Of a stretch of 64,000 bases of DNA, positions 35,840 to 44,709 are shown piece by piece; within the stretch, counting starts at the first letter, position 1; every line of letters begins with the position of its first letter. The position numbers and the translations under genes are program-made. The notes beneath the pieces were generated by a model. It made no database searches, was not told the origin of the DNA, and saw only the letters and a program-made list of their open reading frames with translations. Source of the DNA: Pseudanabaena sp. ABRG5-3 (lineage in GTDB: Bacteria; Cyanobacteriota; Cyanobacteriia; Pseudanabaenales; Pseudanabaenaceae); NCBI RefSeq assembly GCF_003967015.1, contig NZ_AP017560.1, positions 3,284,048 through 3,348,047 on the forward strand, read 5' to 3'.

Positions 35840-35940
35840 TACCAAATCACGAAAGTGTGCCAACACTTTTGTGATTTGAAAACCAAACCCCATAAGTTGT
35901 TTTAAATGAAGAAATGGCTACGCCATTTCTTCATTTGGTA
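35840..35940. repeat. Family G element, 101 bp
   Basis: Ends TACCAAA/TTTGGTA. Contains ATCACGAAAGTGT...ACACTTTTGTGAT and the hairpin AATGAAGAAATGGC-TAC-GCCATTTCTTCATT. Its right end supplies the last two codons and the stop of the Uma2 gene. Confidence 0.8.
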
Positions 35941-36551
35941 AAAGTCTTGAGAACTGCTGCCATATCATTGCTTAAAATTGCGTTGACATCTAGCCACAAA
36001 CCTACAAACTCTTGGCTACGGATAATTCCTGATTCATCAGGCTCTAATTTCTCATATTTGCCATTTTCGAGAATAAACCAATCGATTTGACGGTCTAAGG
36101 TGCGCCATACAATGTATTCCTTTACGCCATTACGTTCATAGATACGTTTTTTGCTATGCAGATCGTAGGAGACGGTGCTGGCGGCAATTTCGGCGATGAG
36201 TTCGGGTGCGCCTGAGATATAGCCATCGGCATCAATTTTTGCATTGCCATCGACACGGAATAGTACAGCATCAGGTTGAGGTTCGTTATCATCATCAAGG
36301 CGAACGGTTGGCTCAATACCAACTTCTAAACCAGCGACCATCGATTGATATGTACCAAGCCAAGTGATGATATTGCTGTGGGGTTTACCATGGGGAATAA
36401 AGCGGAGGGGAGATGCCACGTGTACGATGCCTTCGATGAGTTCTGCTTTTTTGATGTTAGATGCTGTATAACGGCGCTCAAATTCGTCTCGATTGAGGCG
36501 ATCGCCATTTTCGAGGATGGTTAGTGGTGATGAAGAGTTGGCAATAACCAT
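35931..36551 (-). CDS. Uma2-family (DUF820) putative PD-(D/E)XK endonuclease
   Basis: A 206-residue protein of the expanded cyanobacterial Uma2 family. The fold's conserved points are visible: AELIEGIVHVASP, PQPDAVLF (Asp), PELIAEIAASTVSYDLHSKKRIYERNGVKEYIVW (Glu and Lys of the nuclease-like core). The biological role of these proteins is uncertain. I start at ATG 36551 (MVIANSSSP); the longer frame to 36608 lies mostly in a family C repeat. The final TK and stop are encoded by a family G element. Confidence 0.85.
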   Translation of the reverse strand: MVIANSSSPLTILENGDRLNRDEFERRYTASNIKKAELIEGIVHVASPLRFIPHGKPHSNIITWLGTYQSMVAGLEVGIEPTVRLDDDNEPQPDAVLFRVDGNAKIDADGYISGAPELIAEIAASTVSYDLHSKKRIYERNGVKEYIVWRTLDRQIDWFILENGKYEKLEPDESGIIRSQEFVGLWLDVNAILSNDMAAVLKTFTK

Positions 36552-36600
36552 AGCTTTTAGAGGTTGTGCTTTTATTGATCTTAGCAGTCTTGACTTTTGA

Positions 36601-36690
36601 TACAGCAATTACCGACCGCAAAAAGAATTTTGAGAGCGTTGCCAAGCAACGCTCTCAAAATTCTTTTTGGTTTGAGCGCAAAGCGCTGTA
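36601..36690. repeat. Family C element, 90 bp
   Basis: Ends TACAGC/GCTGTA; core 36619-36669 with perfect 24-bp arms (inner part GAGAGCGTTGC) around CAA. Confidence 0.82.
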
Positions 36691-36694
36691 ATTA

Positions 36695-37018
36695 CTATGA
36701 TCTTGGTGCATACATCATTACTAATACCCCCAAGAAGGCGATCGCAGCCCCAAGTAAATCAAACTTATCAGGGACAACTCGATCAACTAACCATCCCCAA
36801 GCGATCGATAACACAATGAAAATGCCTCCGTAAGCGGCATAAGCTCTGCCAAAGTTAACTGTTTGCAGGGTCGGTAGCACACCATATAGCCCCAAGATCA
36901 CCATCCCAATAATTGCTAACCAAAAGCTTTTGCCTTCTCGCAACCATAGCCAAAACAAATAGCCACCACCAATTTCACAGAGTCCTGCTAAGAAGAATAA
37001 CAATAGTGACCGAATCAT
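36695..37018 (-). CDS. YnfA/UPF0060-family membrane protein
   Basis: A 107-residue protein with four membrane helices, resembling small multidrug-resistance-like transporters. Diagnostic segments: [56 protein letters not shown]. The helix-1 glutamate typical of the SMR fold is present. Function in cyanobacteria unknown. Confidence 0.92.
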   Translation of the reverse strand: MIRSLLLFFLAGLCEIGGGYLFWLWLREGKSFWLAIIGMVILGLYGVLPTLQTVNFGRAYAAYGGIFIVLSIAWGWLVDRVVPDKFDLLGAAIAFLGVLVMMYAPRS

Positions 37019-37065
37019 GAGTTTTCTTGTTTACATGGAATATGTGCAGCTTAAAAGCCGCACAT

Positions 37066-37114
37066 ATCACCAAAGAATAAAAAATGGCTACGCCATTTTT
37101 TATTCTTTGGTGAT
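37066..37114. repeat. Perfect palindrome over the SH3 gene stop
   Basis: 23-bp arms beginning ATCACCAAAGAATAAA around TAC. It encodes the last residues (NITKE) and stop of the SH3-domain gene. Inner arm AAAAAATGGC is shared with family G. Confidence 0.8.
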
Positions 37115-37543
37115 ATTGCCAGATCTAACCCAACCTTCTTCTTTGGTGTTTTCATTGCGAACATATACCCATTCGCGATCGGGGGCTTCTCGAATTACAG
37201 AAACTTTGGTATTAAAGTCCGCACCACCAACGCTCTTAGAGGCTTGGCTTGGATCAGCACGAAATACTAGTCCAATGCTAGCGTTAACCTTGCCTTGATA
37301 CTTAGCATCATTAGTTTTAGGCTTTGCCTTGACCGTAGGTTGGGGCATTGGTGCAACTTTAATTGCCGCGATCGGTGGGGCTGGGGCTGGAACCGACTTT
37401 AGATCATTAGAAAATACAGGTTTTTGGGGATGTTTCTGAAATGGCAAAATGACGTAATACCAGCCTGTCGCCACGATCGCCACAATTATCCCTAGGCTAA
37501 AAGCTAAACTTGTACTCGATTTTGCAGTTTCGGGAAATCTCAT
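37100..37543 (-). CDS. SH3-domain protein, membrane anchored
   Basis: A 147-residue protein with one N-terminal helix (about residues 12-32), a Pro/Ala/Lys-rich linker (about 38-80), and a C-terminal bacterial SH3 domain (about 85-147: ASIGLVFRADPSQASKSVGG, REWVYVRNENTKEEGWVRSG). Such domains usually bind cell-wall or protein ligands outside the membrane. No enzymatic domain is attached. Confidence 0.8.
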   Translation of the reverse strand: MRFPETAKSSTSLAFSLGIIVAIVATGWYYVILPFQKHPQKPVFSNDLKSVPAPAPPIAAIKVAPMPQPTVKAKPKTNDAKYQGKVNASIGLVFRADPSQASKSVGGADFNTKVSVIREAPDREWVYVRNENTKEEGWVRSGNITKE

Positions 37544-37703
37544 TCAGGCACACCTAATCTCTATCAAAAATCACTAGCAAAATGGATGAGAGGTTTACTA
37601 AACGAAGATTACTTAGTGATCTTTATTTAGTAAATCTCTATCTACGCAAAATTGATGATTGGTTGAATAGATTACCTTAAGTTCTCCAAATTTGACCAAT
37701 ATT

Positions 37704-37757
37704 TTTAAATAAAAAAGAGGCGCTGCTAAGCAGCGCCTCTCTTTTTTATTTAAATAG
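37704..37757. terminator. Hairpin over the hisZ stop
   Basis: TATTTAAATAAAAAAGAGGCGCTGC-TAA-GCAGCGCCTCTCTTTTTTATTTAAATA, a near-perfect stem with a GC-rich top and AT-rich base and T-runs on both strands. It also encodes the last hisZ residues. Confidence 0.7.
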
Positions 37758-38952
37758 CTATTGTTTCTGAATCGATCGCCCCATCGCTACTGACCCATGC
37801 AATCTGGGGAATACCTCGCGATCGCGCATGGTCGCGCACTACATCAGCATCACGAAACTCTAGCTCTAACTCGATCGCCTCTATTTGAGGTTCTTGACGC
37901 AATTTTGCAGCATGGGCAAAGGCGGCTTGCATTGCGTCTGAGGTCTTGGCGACAACTAGCCAGCTTGAAGTAGTGAGAGTTTGTGGTAATTGCTTTTGCA
38001 GTGCTTGTTGCAGATCTTCGAGATTAATGCAAAAGCCGATACTGGGATAGCTGACATTTTGAGGATGATACACACCGAGCAAGCGATCGTAGCGTCCGCC
38101 TTGAGCTACGACATAGTTATTACAGGCAACATCAAACACAATCCCTGTGTAATAGTCGAAGGTTTGCATGAAGCTAAGATCGAGAATTAGGCGATCGCTA
38201 GCATTTTGATTGGTACTTTCCCAGAGATCGATCAAAGATTTGAGGTAACTAATTTCGCCTGTCAGTCCCGATGTCCATTTGCTCGTGGAGAGACGACTTA
38301 AGACATCCTTGGGCTTGCCACGCAGGTCAACTAATTCGAGGGCATAGCCTTTAACATCTTCGGGTAAGTCCATTTCGGTAATGGCAATACGATCGAGCTT
38401 AGCAAGGCTTTGGCGGACTTTAGCGCGATATTGTTCTGGTAATAGATCGAGCAATGCGCCTGTGAGTCTGGCATCGCCGAGGATGATTTGCCAATCTGGT
38501 AGTTCTACGCGATCGAGGCTTTCGGCTAAAAGCAATAAAATTTCGCCGTCGGCTAGCAGTCCTGATGCTCCCAGTAATTCTACGCCAGCCTGAAAGGATT
38601 CCTCCGAGGTGTTATTGGCTCTCCGCCGAAATACATTGGCGTTGTAATAAAGTCGCTGCGGACAGGTTGCCACATGACTACCCAAACGCGCAGCATAGGC
38701 ACGGGCGATCGAGGCGGTAAATTCGGGACGTAATCCTAAAATATCGATGCTGTTGCTATGCAGTTGGATCACTGCTTCAGGATCGACGGCTCCGCCTGCG
38801 GTGAGCGATCGCAAATGTTCTACAGTTGGGGTAATGATGCGTTGATAGCCCCATGACTGAAAAACTTGTTGAATGCGGCTCTCGATCCAACGCTTTTGAG
38901 CAACGTCTAGGGGAAGTAAGTCTTTTGCGCCAGTCGGCAGTTGATGCACCAT
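37750..38952 (-). CDS. hisZ: ATP phosphoribosyltransferase regulatory subunit HisZ
   Basis: Class II aaRS-like paralog of HisRS that activates short HisG in histidine synthesis. The 400 residues contain the HisRS-like GAKDLLPLDVAQKRWIESRI start, YYNANVFR (motif 2 region) and YYTGIVFDVACNNYVVAQGGRYDRLL. It lacks the full anticodon-binding domain, as expected for HisZ. hisG is not in the window. Confidence 0.94.
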   Translation of the reverse strand: MVHQLPTGAKDLLPLDVAQKRWIESRIQQVFQSWGYQRIITPTVEHLRSLTAGGAVDPEAVIQLHSNSIDILGLRPEFTASIARAYAARLGSHVATCPQRLYYNANVFRRRANNTSEESFQAGVELLGASGLLADGEILLLLAESLDRVELPDWQIILGDARLTGALLDLLPEQYRAKVRQSLAKLDRIAITEMDLPEDVKGYALELVDLRGKPKDVLSRLSTSKWTSGLTGEISYLKSLIDLWESTNQNASDRLILDLSFMQTFDYYTGIVFDVACNNYVVAQGGRYDRLLGVYHPQNVSYPSIGFCINLEDLQQALQKQLPQTLTTSSWLVVAKTSDAMQAAFAHAAKLRQEPQIEAIELELEFRDADVVRDHARSRGIPQIAWVSSDGAIDSETIAI

Positions 38953-38997
38953 ACAATTCTCTCAGTCTTCACCTTTTATCCTATCGCGAATGCTTGC

Positions 38998-39064
38998 AGA
39001 AACAAAAATATAGAGATTTTCATTTTGTTGCAGACAAAATGAAAATCTCTATATTTTTGTTTCT
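38998..39064. repeat. Long perfect palindrome, 67 bp
   Basis: 31-bp arms starting AGAAACAAAAATATAGAG and ending ATTTTGT, loop TGCAG. AT-rich; no matching copy elsewhere in the window. Confidence 0.85.
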
Positions 39065-39084
39065 ATGTTTTAGTATTTAGTAAT

Positions 39085-39421
39085 ATGGAGATCGATCCTG
39101 ATATACCTATACAAACTCAACTTGCGGGTTTAGGACAGTTACGAGATTTACGGACTAATCCAAATCTCAAAAGTGCCAATATCAATATTTTTGCTTCAAC
39201 AAACACCTAAGTAGCTGGGTGCAATTAAATATAAAATCCCAAAACCTGTGGCGCACGCGCAGCGTGCGCCACAGGTTTTGGTTCTGTTTTTTAATTACGC
39301 CTAGCTACTTAGAGAGTTAGAGAAATTGCCCCGCATTGGTGAGATTGAGTCAAAGACTTATAAGCAGATTATGAAAGCGTTTGAAGGACGCGATCTCGGA
39401 AAAAGAGGTAAAAGAAAATGA
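39085..39421 (+). pseudogene. Small gene disrupted by a family B element and a 1-bp frameshift
   Basis: Frame from ATG 39085 reads MEIDPDIPIQTQLAGLGQLR...KSANINI and then goes out of frame in a run of five T at 39188-39192. After the repeat, another frame reads ELEKLPRIGEIESKTYKQIM...GKRGKRK and stops at TGA 39419-39421. If one T is removed and the element plus one TA is excised, the join reads NINILLQQTPRELEKLPRIG in a single frame, giving a 77-residue protein. Its stop overlaps the next start (ATGA), so it was the first gene of a coupled pair. Family not recognised. Confidence 0.7.
39208..39311. repeat. Family B element, 104 bp, inserted in a gene
   Basis: TA|AGTAGCTGGGTGCAATTAAA ... TTTAATTACGCCTAGCTACT|TA, core arms CAAAACCTGTGGCGCACGC around GCA. 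The TA on both sides behaves as a target duplication: removing the element and one TA restores the host gene's reading frame at this point. Confidence 0.88.
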
Positions 39422-39933
39422 TTAATTTATCAATTATTCGGATTAATATCGGCTACAAGTTGCTTGATTCTCAAGAATGGAAATCTATTGATCTTTTACC
39501 TGAAAGCTATTTTGATTTGGAGTCAGATGAGATAGCAAGTTTAGACTCAACTCCCTTCTATAATCACGCGACTGAGTATCTTATAGAAGATTTGGAAATT
39601 CAGAAAGAGTCTATTCTGATGACAAAACTACATCTTCATGATGAATCAACTCAAAATGAGCGTTTCATTACAGAAAGCTTTTGGAACTACGGTCGTAATC
39701 GGTTAATTGAACGTCAAGATATTGGTGATAAACCATATTCAGAAATTATTTTAGAAATGTTAGTGAGTGAAGTGCCTGAAGTGTGGGAGGTGTTACGATG
39801 CGATCGCTTGTCGGGGGTTCTCAGTCCTTCGTATCATGCAAAGATCCAAGAACATGATGATGGTTCGCAAACAGAGCATCATGTAAGCTTAGCGATCAAG
39901 TCCGAGTCTAGCTCTCTCAGTCAAGTTGCATAA
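39418..39933 (+). CDS. Unknown protein, second gene of a disrupted pair
   Basis: A 171-residue acidic soluble protein (MINLSIIRINIGYKLLDSQE, WEVLRCDRLSGVLSPSYHAK). No membrane segment, signal or catalytic motif is recognised. Its ATG overlaps the TGA of the broken upstream gene, so translation was originally coupled; expression now may be reduced. HIP1 sites are few in this gene. Function unknown. Confidence 0.6.
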   Translation: MINLSIIRINIGYKLLDSQEWKSIDLLPESYFDLESDEIASLDSTPFYNHATEYLIEDLEIQKESILMTKLHLHDESTQNERFITESFWNYGRNRLIERQDIGDKPYSEIILEMLVSEVPEVWEVLRCDRLSGVLSPSYHAKIQEHDDGSQTEHHVSLAIKSESSSLSQVA

Positions 39934-39976
39934 AGGCGATCGCTAAATTGTTACATCTAGCAATCACTGAAAAACA

Positions 39977-40069
39977 TATAGCAGTCCTAAATCATTTGTA
40001 GATTTTTTGGGTTTGTGGAAGCGCACCTCCGAAGGGGTACGCTTCCACAAACCAGTTAGGATTGCTATA
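39977..40069. repeat. Family E element, 93 bp
   Basis: Ends TATAGC AGTCCTAA and TTAGGATTGCTATA. Core arms GGTTTGTGGAAGCG / CGCTTCCACAAACC around CACCTCCGAAGGGGTA. Confidence 0.85.
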
Positions 40070-40125
40070 TTAATCCTGTTCTATCGCCGACGTGCTGAAG
40101 CGATCAATTTTGGACTACATACTCG

Positions 40126-41970
40126 TTATTTGTAGCCTGCTGCTTGCAGAGAAAAAAGATGGGCATAGCGTCCATCGTTGGACAATAACTGTTCATGACT
40201 GCCCTGCTCGATAATTCTGCCATCAGCCATCACGATGATTTGATCTGCCATGCGTACAGTGGAAAATCGATGGGAAATGAGAACTACCATCTGATCCTTG
40301 GTGAGTGAGCGGAAATGATTAAAAATATTCATCTCCGCCTCTGCATCCATTGCGGCAGTTGGTTCATCAAGGACAAGAATATCTGCTTGCGATCGCATAA
40401 AAGCTCTAGACAAAGCAATCTTTTGCCATTGACCACCCGATAGCTCTTGACCGCCCTTAAACCATTTGCCTAGCTGGGTACTAAACCCTTTGGGCATATT
40501 GTTAATAAAAGGTTTTGCCATCCCTTTTTCGGTGGCAACTTCCCATTCTTGATACTCATTTAAGCGTTCCACATCGCCAACACCGACATTCTCGCCGACC
40601 GTAAATTGATACTGCACAAAGTTCTGAAAAATTACGCCGATTCTCTTTCGCAAAACATCAATATCCCAATCATTGAGGTCCACGCCATCTAATAAAATCT
40701 TGCCACTCGTAGGAACATATAACCTCGTCAGGAGCTTAATTAAAGTGGTTTTGCCAGAGCCATTTTCACCAACGATCGCTAGTTTCTCGCCATGCTTGAG
40801 ATGTAGGGAAATATCCTTTAAAACTGGCTCTGTACTTTCGGGATAGCAAAAAGAAACATTTTCAAACCTAATCCCATCAGGCTCAATACCTCTAGTGATA
40901 TAACCTTCTGATTTAGGAATTGGTTGTTCGAGAAATTCGTAAAGATTCGCTAAATAGAGATTATCTTCATACATACCACCGATGGAAGTTAGCGCCGCCG
41001 CAAAAGTAGCTTGACCTTGGCGGAAGACAACTAGATACATCGTCATTTCCCCTAAGCTGATTGTGCCTGCGATCGCCTCGATTACAATCCATGCATATGC
41101 CCCATAAAATGCGCCCGTACTCAGCAATCCTAGCAGATAGCCCCAAATCCCTTTTTGAATCGTGAGATTGCGATCTTCGTCATACAAGCGATCAAAAATA
41201 TCGCGATAGCGCCGCAATAGCATTCCACCCAATTGATAAAGCTGCACTTCCTTCGCGTAGTCTTCTCGCGCCAGTAAGGTTTCCAGATAATGCTGCTGTC
41301 GAGTTTCAGGCGATCGCCATTTGAAGAGACGGAATGAATGCTCGGAGAACTTAGTTTCGGCAATAAAAGAAGGAATAGCAGCTAATACCAAGACAATTAC
41401 TGCCCAAACCGAAAATTGTAATAGCAATCCGCTAAAGGTTAAGAGCGTTAGCGCCGACTGACCTAAACCAAAAATGCGACTGATTAAGGATAATGGACGG
41501 CTAGAAGCTTGCGATCGCGCCTGCGTCATCTTGTCATAAAATTCTGAATCCTCGAAATGGGCTAGTTCTAAAGTGAGCGCCTTCTCCAAAATCAAGACAT
41601 TCACCTGCTGCCCTAATAGCACTCTGAGTAAAGATTGCGATACATTCAATCCCTTTTGTGCCGCCGCCAAAATCACAATTAATAGCGCCTCAAATCCTAC
41701 ATAACTAAGTGCCAAATTACGATCGCTAATTACCCCACTCCGCGAAGCTAGCACCACGCCATCCACGATCAGCTTACCCACATAGGCGATCGCCGCAGGG
41801 AGCAGTCCACTCATGAGTGTGAAAATGGCGATCGCCACAGTTAATACGGCGCTGGTTTGCCACACTAGTCCTAAAGCTTTAATGCCATAGCGGAAGATCG
41901 ACAAAGACTTTCGCATCGTCTTGCCAATCGATTTCCATCCCTTCAATTCACTTTTTTTCTTTTTTGCCAT
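40126..41970 (-). CDS. ABC transporter, fused permease-ATPase (exporter type)
   Basis: A 614-residue half-transporter expected to work as a dimer. Six membrane helices occupy about residues 30-320; the ATPase domain has Walker A GENGSGKTT, Q-loop FQNF, signature LSGGQ, Walker B ILVLDEPTAAMD and the H-loop histidine in VLISHR. The substrate is unknown: lipid, peptide and drug exporters share this layout. It stands alone downstream of a family F repeat. Confidence 0.93.
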   Translation of the reverse strand: MAKKKKSELKGWKSIGKTMRKSLSIFRYGIKALGLVWQTSAVLTVAIAIFTLMSGLLPAAIAYVGKLIVDGVVLASRSGVISDRNLALSYVGFEALLIVILAAAQKGLNVSQSLLRVLLGQQVNVLILEKALTLELAHFEDSEFYDKMTQARSQASSRPLSLISRIFGLGQSALTLLTFSGLLLQFSVWAVIVLVLAAIPSFIAETKFSEHSFRLFKWRSPETRQQHYLETLLAREDYAKEVQLYQLGGMLLRRYRDIFDRLYDEDRNLTIQKGIWGYLLGLLSTGAFYGAYAWIVIEAIAGTISLGEMTMYLVVFRQGQATFAAALTSIGGMYEDNLYLANLYEFLEQPIPKSEGYITRGIEPDGIRFENVSFCYPESTEPVLKDISLHLKHGEKLAIVGENGSGKTTLIKLLTRLYVPTSGKILLDGVDLNDWDIDVLRKRIGVIFQNFVQYQFTVGENVGVGDVERLNEYQEWEVATEKGMAKPFINNMPKGFSTQLGKWFKGGQELSGGQWQKIALSRAFMRSQADILVLDEPTAAMDAEAEMNIFNHFRSLTKDQMVVLISHRFSTVRMADQIIVMADGRIIEQGSHEQLLSNDGRYAHLFSLQAAGYK

Positions 41971-41990
41971 GCAATCTATGTTATCTCACA

Positions 41991-42130
41991 GATGTTACGT
42001 GGAACCCTCATCCCCCCAACCCCTTCTCCCGCAGGAGAAGGAGAGCAAAATCCCTATTATTTTCTTGTTCCCCTCTCCTGCGGGAGAGGGGCTAGGGGTG
42101 AGGGCTTTGCAAACTTTCCCGTAACACCAG
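41991..42130. repeat. Family F element, about 140 bp
   Basis: Ends GATGTTACG.GG and CCCGTAAC.CC; outer arms AACCCTCATCCCCCCAACCCC / GGGGCTAGGGGTGAGGGC with nested hairpins around GCAGGAGAAGG and CTCTCCTGCGGGAGAGG. Same layout as 25490-25606. Confidence 0.8.
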
Positions 42131-42161
42131 TTAATTAAAAACAATACCCAGTCAAGCTTTT

Positions 42162-42196
42162 GGATTTTTAAAATGGCTTTGCCATTTTAAAAATCG
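42162..42196. repeat. Hairpin at the end of the zinc-ribbon gene
   Basis: GATTTTTAAAATGGC-TTT-GCCATTTTAAAAATC, perfect 15-bp arms. Related in its inner part (AAATGGC.GCCATTT) to family G. Confidence 0.75.
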
Positions 42197-42668
42197 TTGT
42201 TATTCTTCGCCAATAGGCTGAAAACGGGAACTGGACATAATCTTGGGTAATTGATAACAACACAAATAGATGACCGAAAAATGTCGCGATCGCCCAAAAC
42301 TTTGGGAACCATGCCAAAGGAACATCAGGTTCGGGGGGAAACAAATAAACAGCAAGTGAAGCGATCGCTGTTGGTACTAACACTAATAAAATTCCCACTA
42401 CGACTAACCAACGACTGGTATATACCTGAACTTCATTGGCATTTTCCCAACACTTACCATTCCAAACCCAGCGCAATGTCGAGATAGTATCCGCCATTCG
42501 CAAAATTTGGCGCATCGAGTTTAGCTCTTTTTCGATGACGAAAATGTGATTACAAAAATTGCAGCCCAGTGAGTCCATCATGGGCATTTCAGCGATCGCT
42601 CCATGCCTACAGATAGGGCAAGGGGCAGACATAAAGGAAATAGGCGATCGCGAACTAAAGTAATCCAT
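42168..42668 (-). CDS. Zinc-ribbon membrane protein of unknown function
   Basis: A 166-residue protein with two CxxC knuckles near the N-terminus (CPIC and CNFC, residues about 17-41), likely binding zinc, then two membrane helices (about 86-108 and 122-144). The family is unknown to me. An inner ATG at 42632 (MSAPCPICRHG) is an equally good start. The last residues (IFKMAKPF) and stop are encoded by the hairpin TTTTTAAAATGGC-TTT-GCC... at about 42162-42196, so the true C-terminus has been replaced or extended by a repeat. Confidence 0.65.
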   Translation of the reverse strand: MDYFSSRSPISFMSAPCPICRHGAIAEMPMMDSLGCNFCNHIFVIEKELNSMRQILRMADTISTLRWVWNGKCWENANEVQVYTSRWLVVVGILLVLVPTAIASLAVYLFPPEPDVPLAWFPKFWAIATFFGHLFVLLSITQDYVQFPFSAYWRRITTIFKMAKPF

Positions 42669-42861
42669 TATTTTAAGTCATCTTACAAAATTGGTATATG
42701 TTATTGGCAGTTAACATGAAAGCGCCTATGATGCGATTTACAGATTGTTTATCCCAAACTTAGAAATTATGTAAAGATACGTACCCCAATCTAAACTTGT
42801 GGGTATAAACTCTTTTCCTAATCGCCTGAGTATTCATAAAATTTGTGGTGTAAGGAATATC

Positions 42862-44685
42862 ATGCTCAATCGAATCACAAGGCTATCATTAACATCTACA
42901 TTTTTAGCTGCTAATGTTGCTCTATTATCCGCTACATGGGTTAGAGACTCTGCTCAGGCAGAAACATCTAAAAAAGCTAATGAATCTAACGCATCATCTT
43001 TAGTAAAAGCGATCGCTAACGATCCAATATTATCGCGATCGCAAACACAAGTTCTCCCTACCACTACATCCGAGGAATCCGCGCTGGTTCAGAGACTCAA
43101 CCAAGATCTAAATGAAACTCTATCCTCGGACAAATCCGCTCAAAATAATGTTACCTCTGTCTCGCAACTGCGAGATGTACGCCCTACTGATTGGGCCTTT
43201 ACCGCATTGCAGTCTTTAGTTGAGCGTTATGGTTGTATCGCAGGTTATCCTGATCGCACTTTTCGAGGCAATCAAGCAACTAGTCGCTATGAGTTTGCGG
43301 CGGGCTTAAATGCTTGTCTTGATAAGATTAACGAAATTATTTCTACGGGCTTAGCTGATAAAGTCAGCAAGGATGACCTCGCTACTTTACAAAAATTGCA
43401 AGAAGAGTTTGCCGCAGAGTTAGCGACTTTGCGAGGTCGTGTTGATGCTCTAGAGGCAAAAACTGCCAAGCTTGAATCGCAACAGTTTTCGACTACAACG
43501 AAGTTGTTTGGACAAGCGATCTTTGGATTGCAAGGGCGTTTCAATAACTCTCCAAGCGTCTTTGGGGTAAAAACTCCTGACACAGGTACAAATCTTACCT
43601 TTGGAGGAAATGTTCAACTCAGTTTACTGACTGAATTTACCCCTCGCAGTGTATTGCTTACAGGTATTAGTATTGGCAATATCTCTACAGCCGCAACTGG
43701 CAACAGTGGTTTTAACAACACTTTCACCCGCTTAGGCTATGAGTCCTTAACAGGAGAAACGGGCAATACCGTTGTGATTAGTGATCTCACCTATCGCGCT
43801 CTTGTAGCTGATAATTTTGCAGTTATTGCGGGGCCTGTAGGTGTTAGTCCAGTTTCCGTTTTTCGTGGTCCTGATCGCTATCAGAGTGCAGGGCAAGGCG
43901 CAATTTCCCTATTTGCTCAGCGCAATCCGATTTTAAATCTTGGCAGCACCACAGGTGGCGTGGGATTTGACTGGCAAATTGCCAAAAGAACCAGTTTACA
44001 AGGTGTCTATTCCGCAGGGACACCACAGACGGCTACTGGTAATGGCGGTTTGTTTGGTGGCAACTATACCCTAGGCGCACAATTTCTCTTTGCACCCGTC
44101 GAGCCTGTAGATGTTGCTTTGTATTATCTACGCTCCTATACAAACAACTCAACTGTCCCACAATATGGTAGATTACTGACGGGGGTTGGGGATGATATTG
44201 TGGCAATTAACGCATTGGGAGGTCCTCTACCTGTTAACACCGATGCTTTTGGCAGCACAGTTAACTGGCGGATTACACCTAAGCTAAATTTGGGTGGATG
44301 GGTTGGTTTTACAACTTCGACAGTGAGTGGATTGACAGGTAGTGTTCAGACTTTTAACTGGATGTCCTATCTCACTTTCCCAGATTTATTTAAGGATGGT
44401 AATTTGGGCGGTATCTATGTTGGACAACTTCCTCGGATTACAGGTAGTGACTTGAGTAATAATAGTAATGTCCCTGATTATCTCAACAACCCAGTAGCGT
44501 TAACATCTGGCTCTGCTTCAGGTAGTCAGACTGCTGCTACAACCCATGTGGAACTATTCTATCGCCATCGTCTTTCTAACAATATTAGTATCACCCCTGG
44601 CTTAATTTTCTTATTTAATACAGGGAATCGAGTTGGTAGTGATACAGTTACGATTGGTGTGCTGAGAACGACTTTTACTTTCTAA
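42862..44685 (+). CDS. SLH-domain outer-membrane porin (SomA/iron-uptake porin type)
   Basis: A 608-residue outer-membrane protein. Signal peptide residues 1-33 (ends SAQA); SLH domain at about 98-158 (QLRDVRPTDWAFTALQSLVE, GYPDRTFRGNQATSRYEFAA) that ties the porin to pyruvylated cell-wall polymer; a coiled coil (about 170-213, LRGRVDALEAKTAKLESQ); and a C-terminal OprB-like beta barrel ending in TFTF. ATG 42862 is chosen: AAGGA lies 6-10 bp upstream and it gives a clean signal peptide; a GTG at 42799 would precede it. Major outer-membrane protein of cyanobacteria by family. Confidence 0.92.
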   Translation: MLNRITRLSLTSTFLAANVALLSATWVRDSAQAETSKKANESNASSLVKAIANDPILSRSQTQVLPTTTSEESALVQRLNQDLNETLSSDKSAQNNVTSVSQLRDVRPTDWAFTALQSLVERYGCIAGYPDRTFRGNQATSRYEFAAGLNACLDKINEIISTGLADKVSKDDLATLQKLQEEFAAELATLRGRVDALEAKTAKLESQQFSTTTKLFGQAIFGLQGRFNNSPSVFGVKTPDTGTNLTFGGNVQLSLLTEFTPRSVLLTGISIGNISTAATGNSGFNNTFTRLGYESLTGETGNTVVISDLTYRALVADNFAVIAGPVGVSPVSVFRGPDRYQSAGQGAISLFAQRNPILNLGSTTGGVGFDWQIAKRTSLQGVYSAGTPQTATGNGGLFGGNYTLGAQFLFAPVEPVDVALYYLRSYTNNSTVPQYGRLLTGVGDDIVAINALGGPLPVNTDAFGSTVNWRITPKLNLGGWVGFTTSTVSGLTGSVQTFNWMSYLTFPDLFKDGNLGGIYVGQLPRITGSDLSNNSNVPDYLNNPVALTSGSASGSQTAATTHVELFYRHRLSNNISITPGLIFLFNTGNRVGSDTVTIGVLRTTFTF

Positions 44686-44709
44686 ACACTGTCATGGAGA
44701 TCCCTAGTC

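Larger units (their letters stand above)
38953..39417. other. Region between hisZ and 39418: long palindrome, broken gene, MITE
   Basis: Holds a 67-bp palindrome at 38998-39064 (31-bp perfect arms, 5-nt loop TGCAG), then the pseudogene 39085-39421 interrupted by a family B element at 39208-39311. Confidence 0.8.

Noticed and set aside
40126-41970. ABC exporter as a bacteriocin or defence system component
   Set aside because: No precursor peptide, peptidase domain or partner gene is present; left as exporter of unknown substrate.
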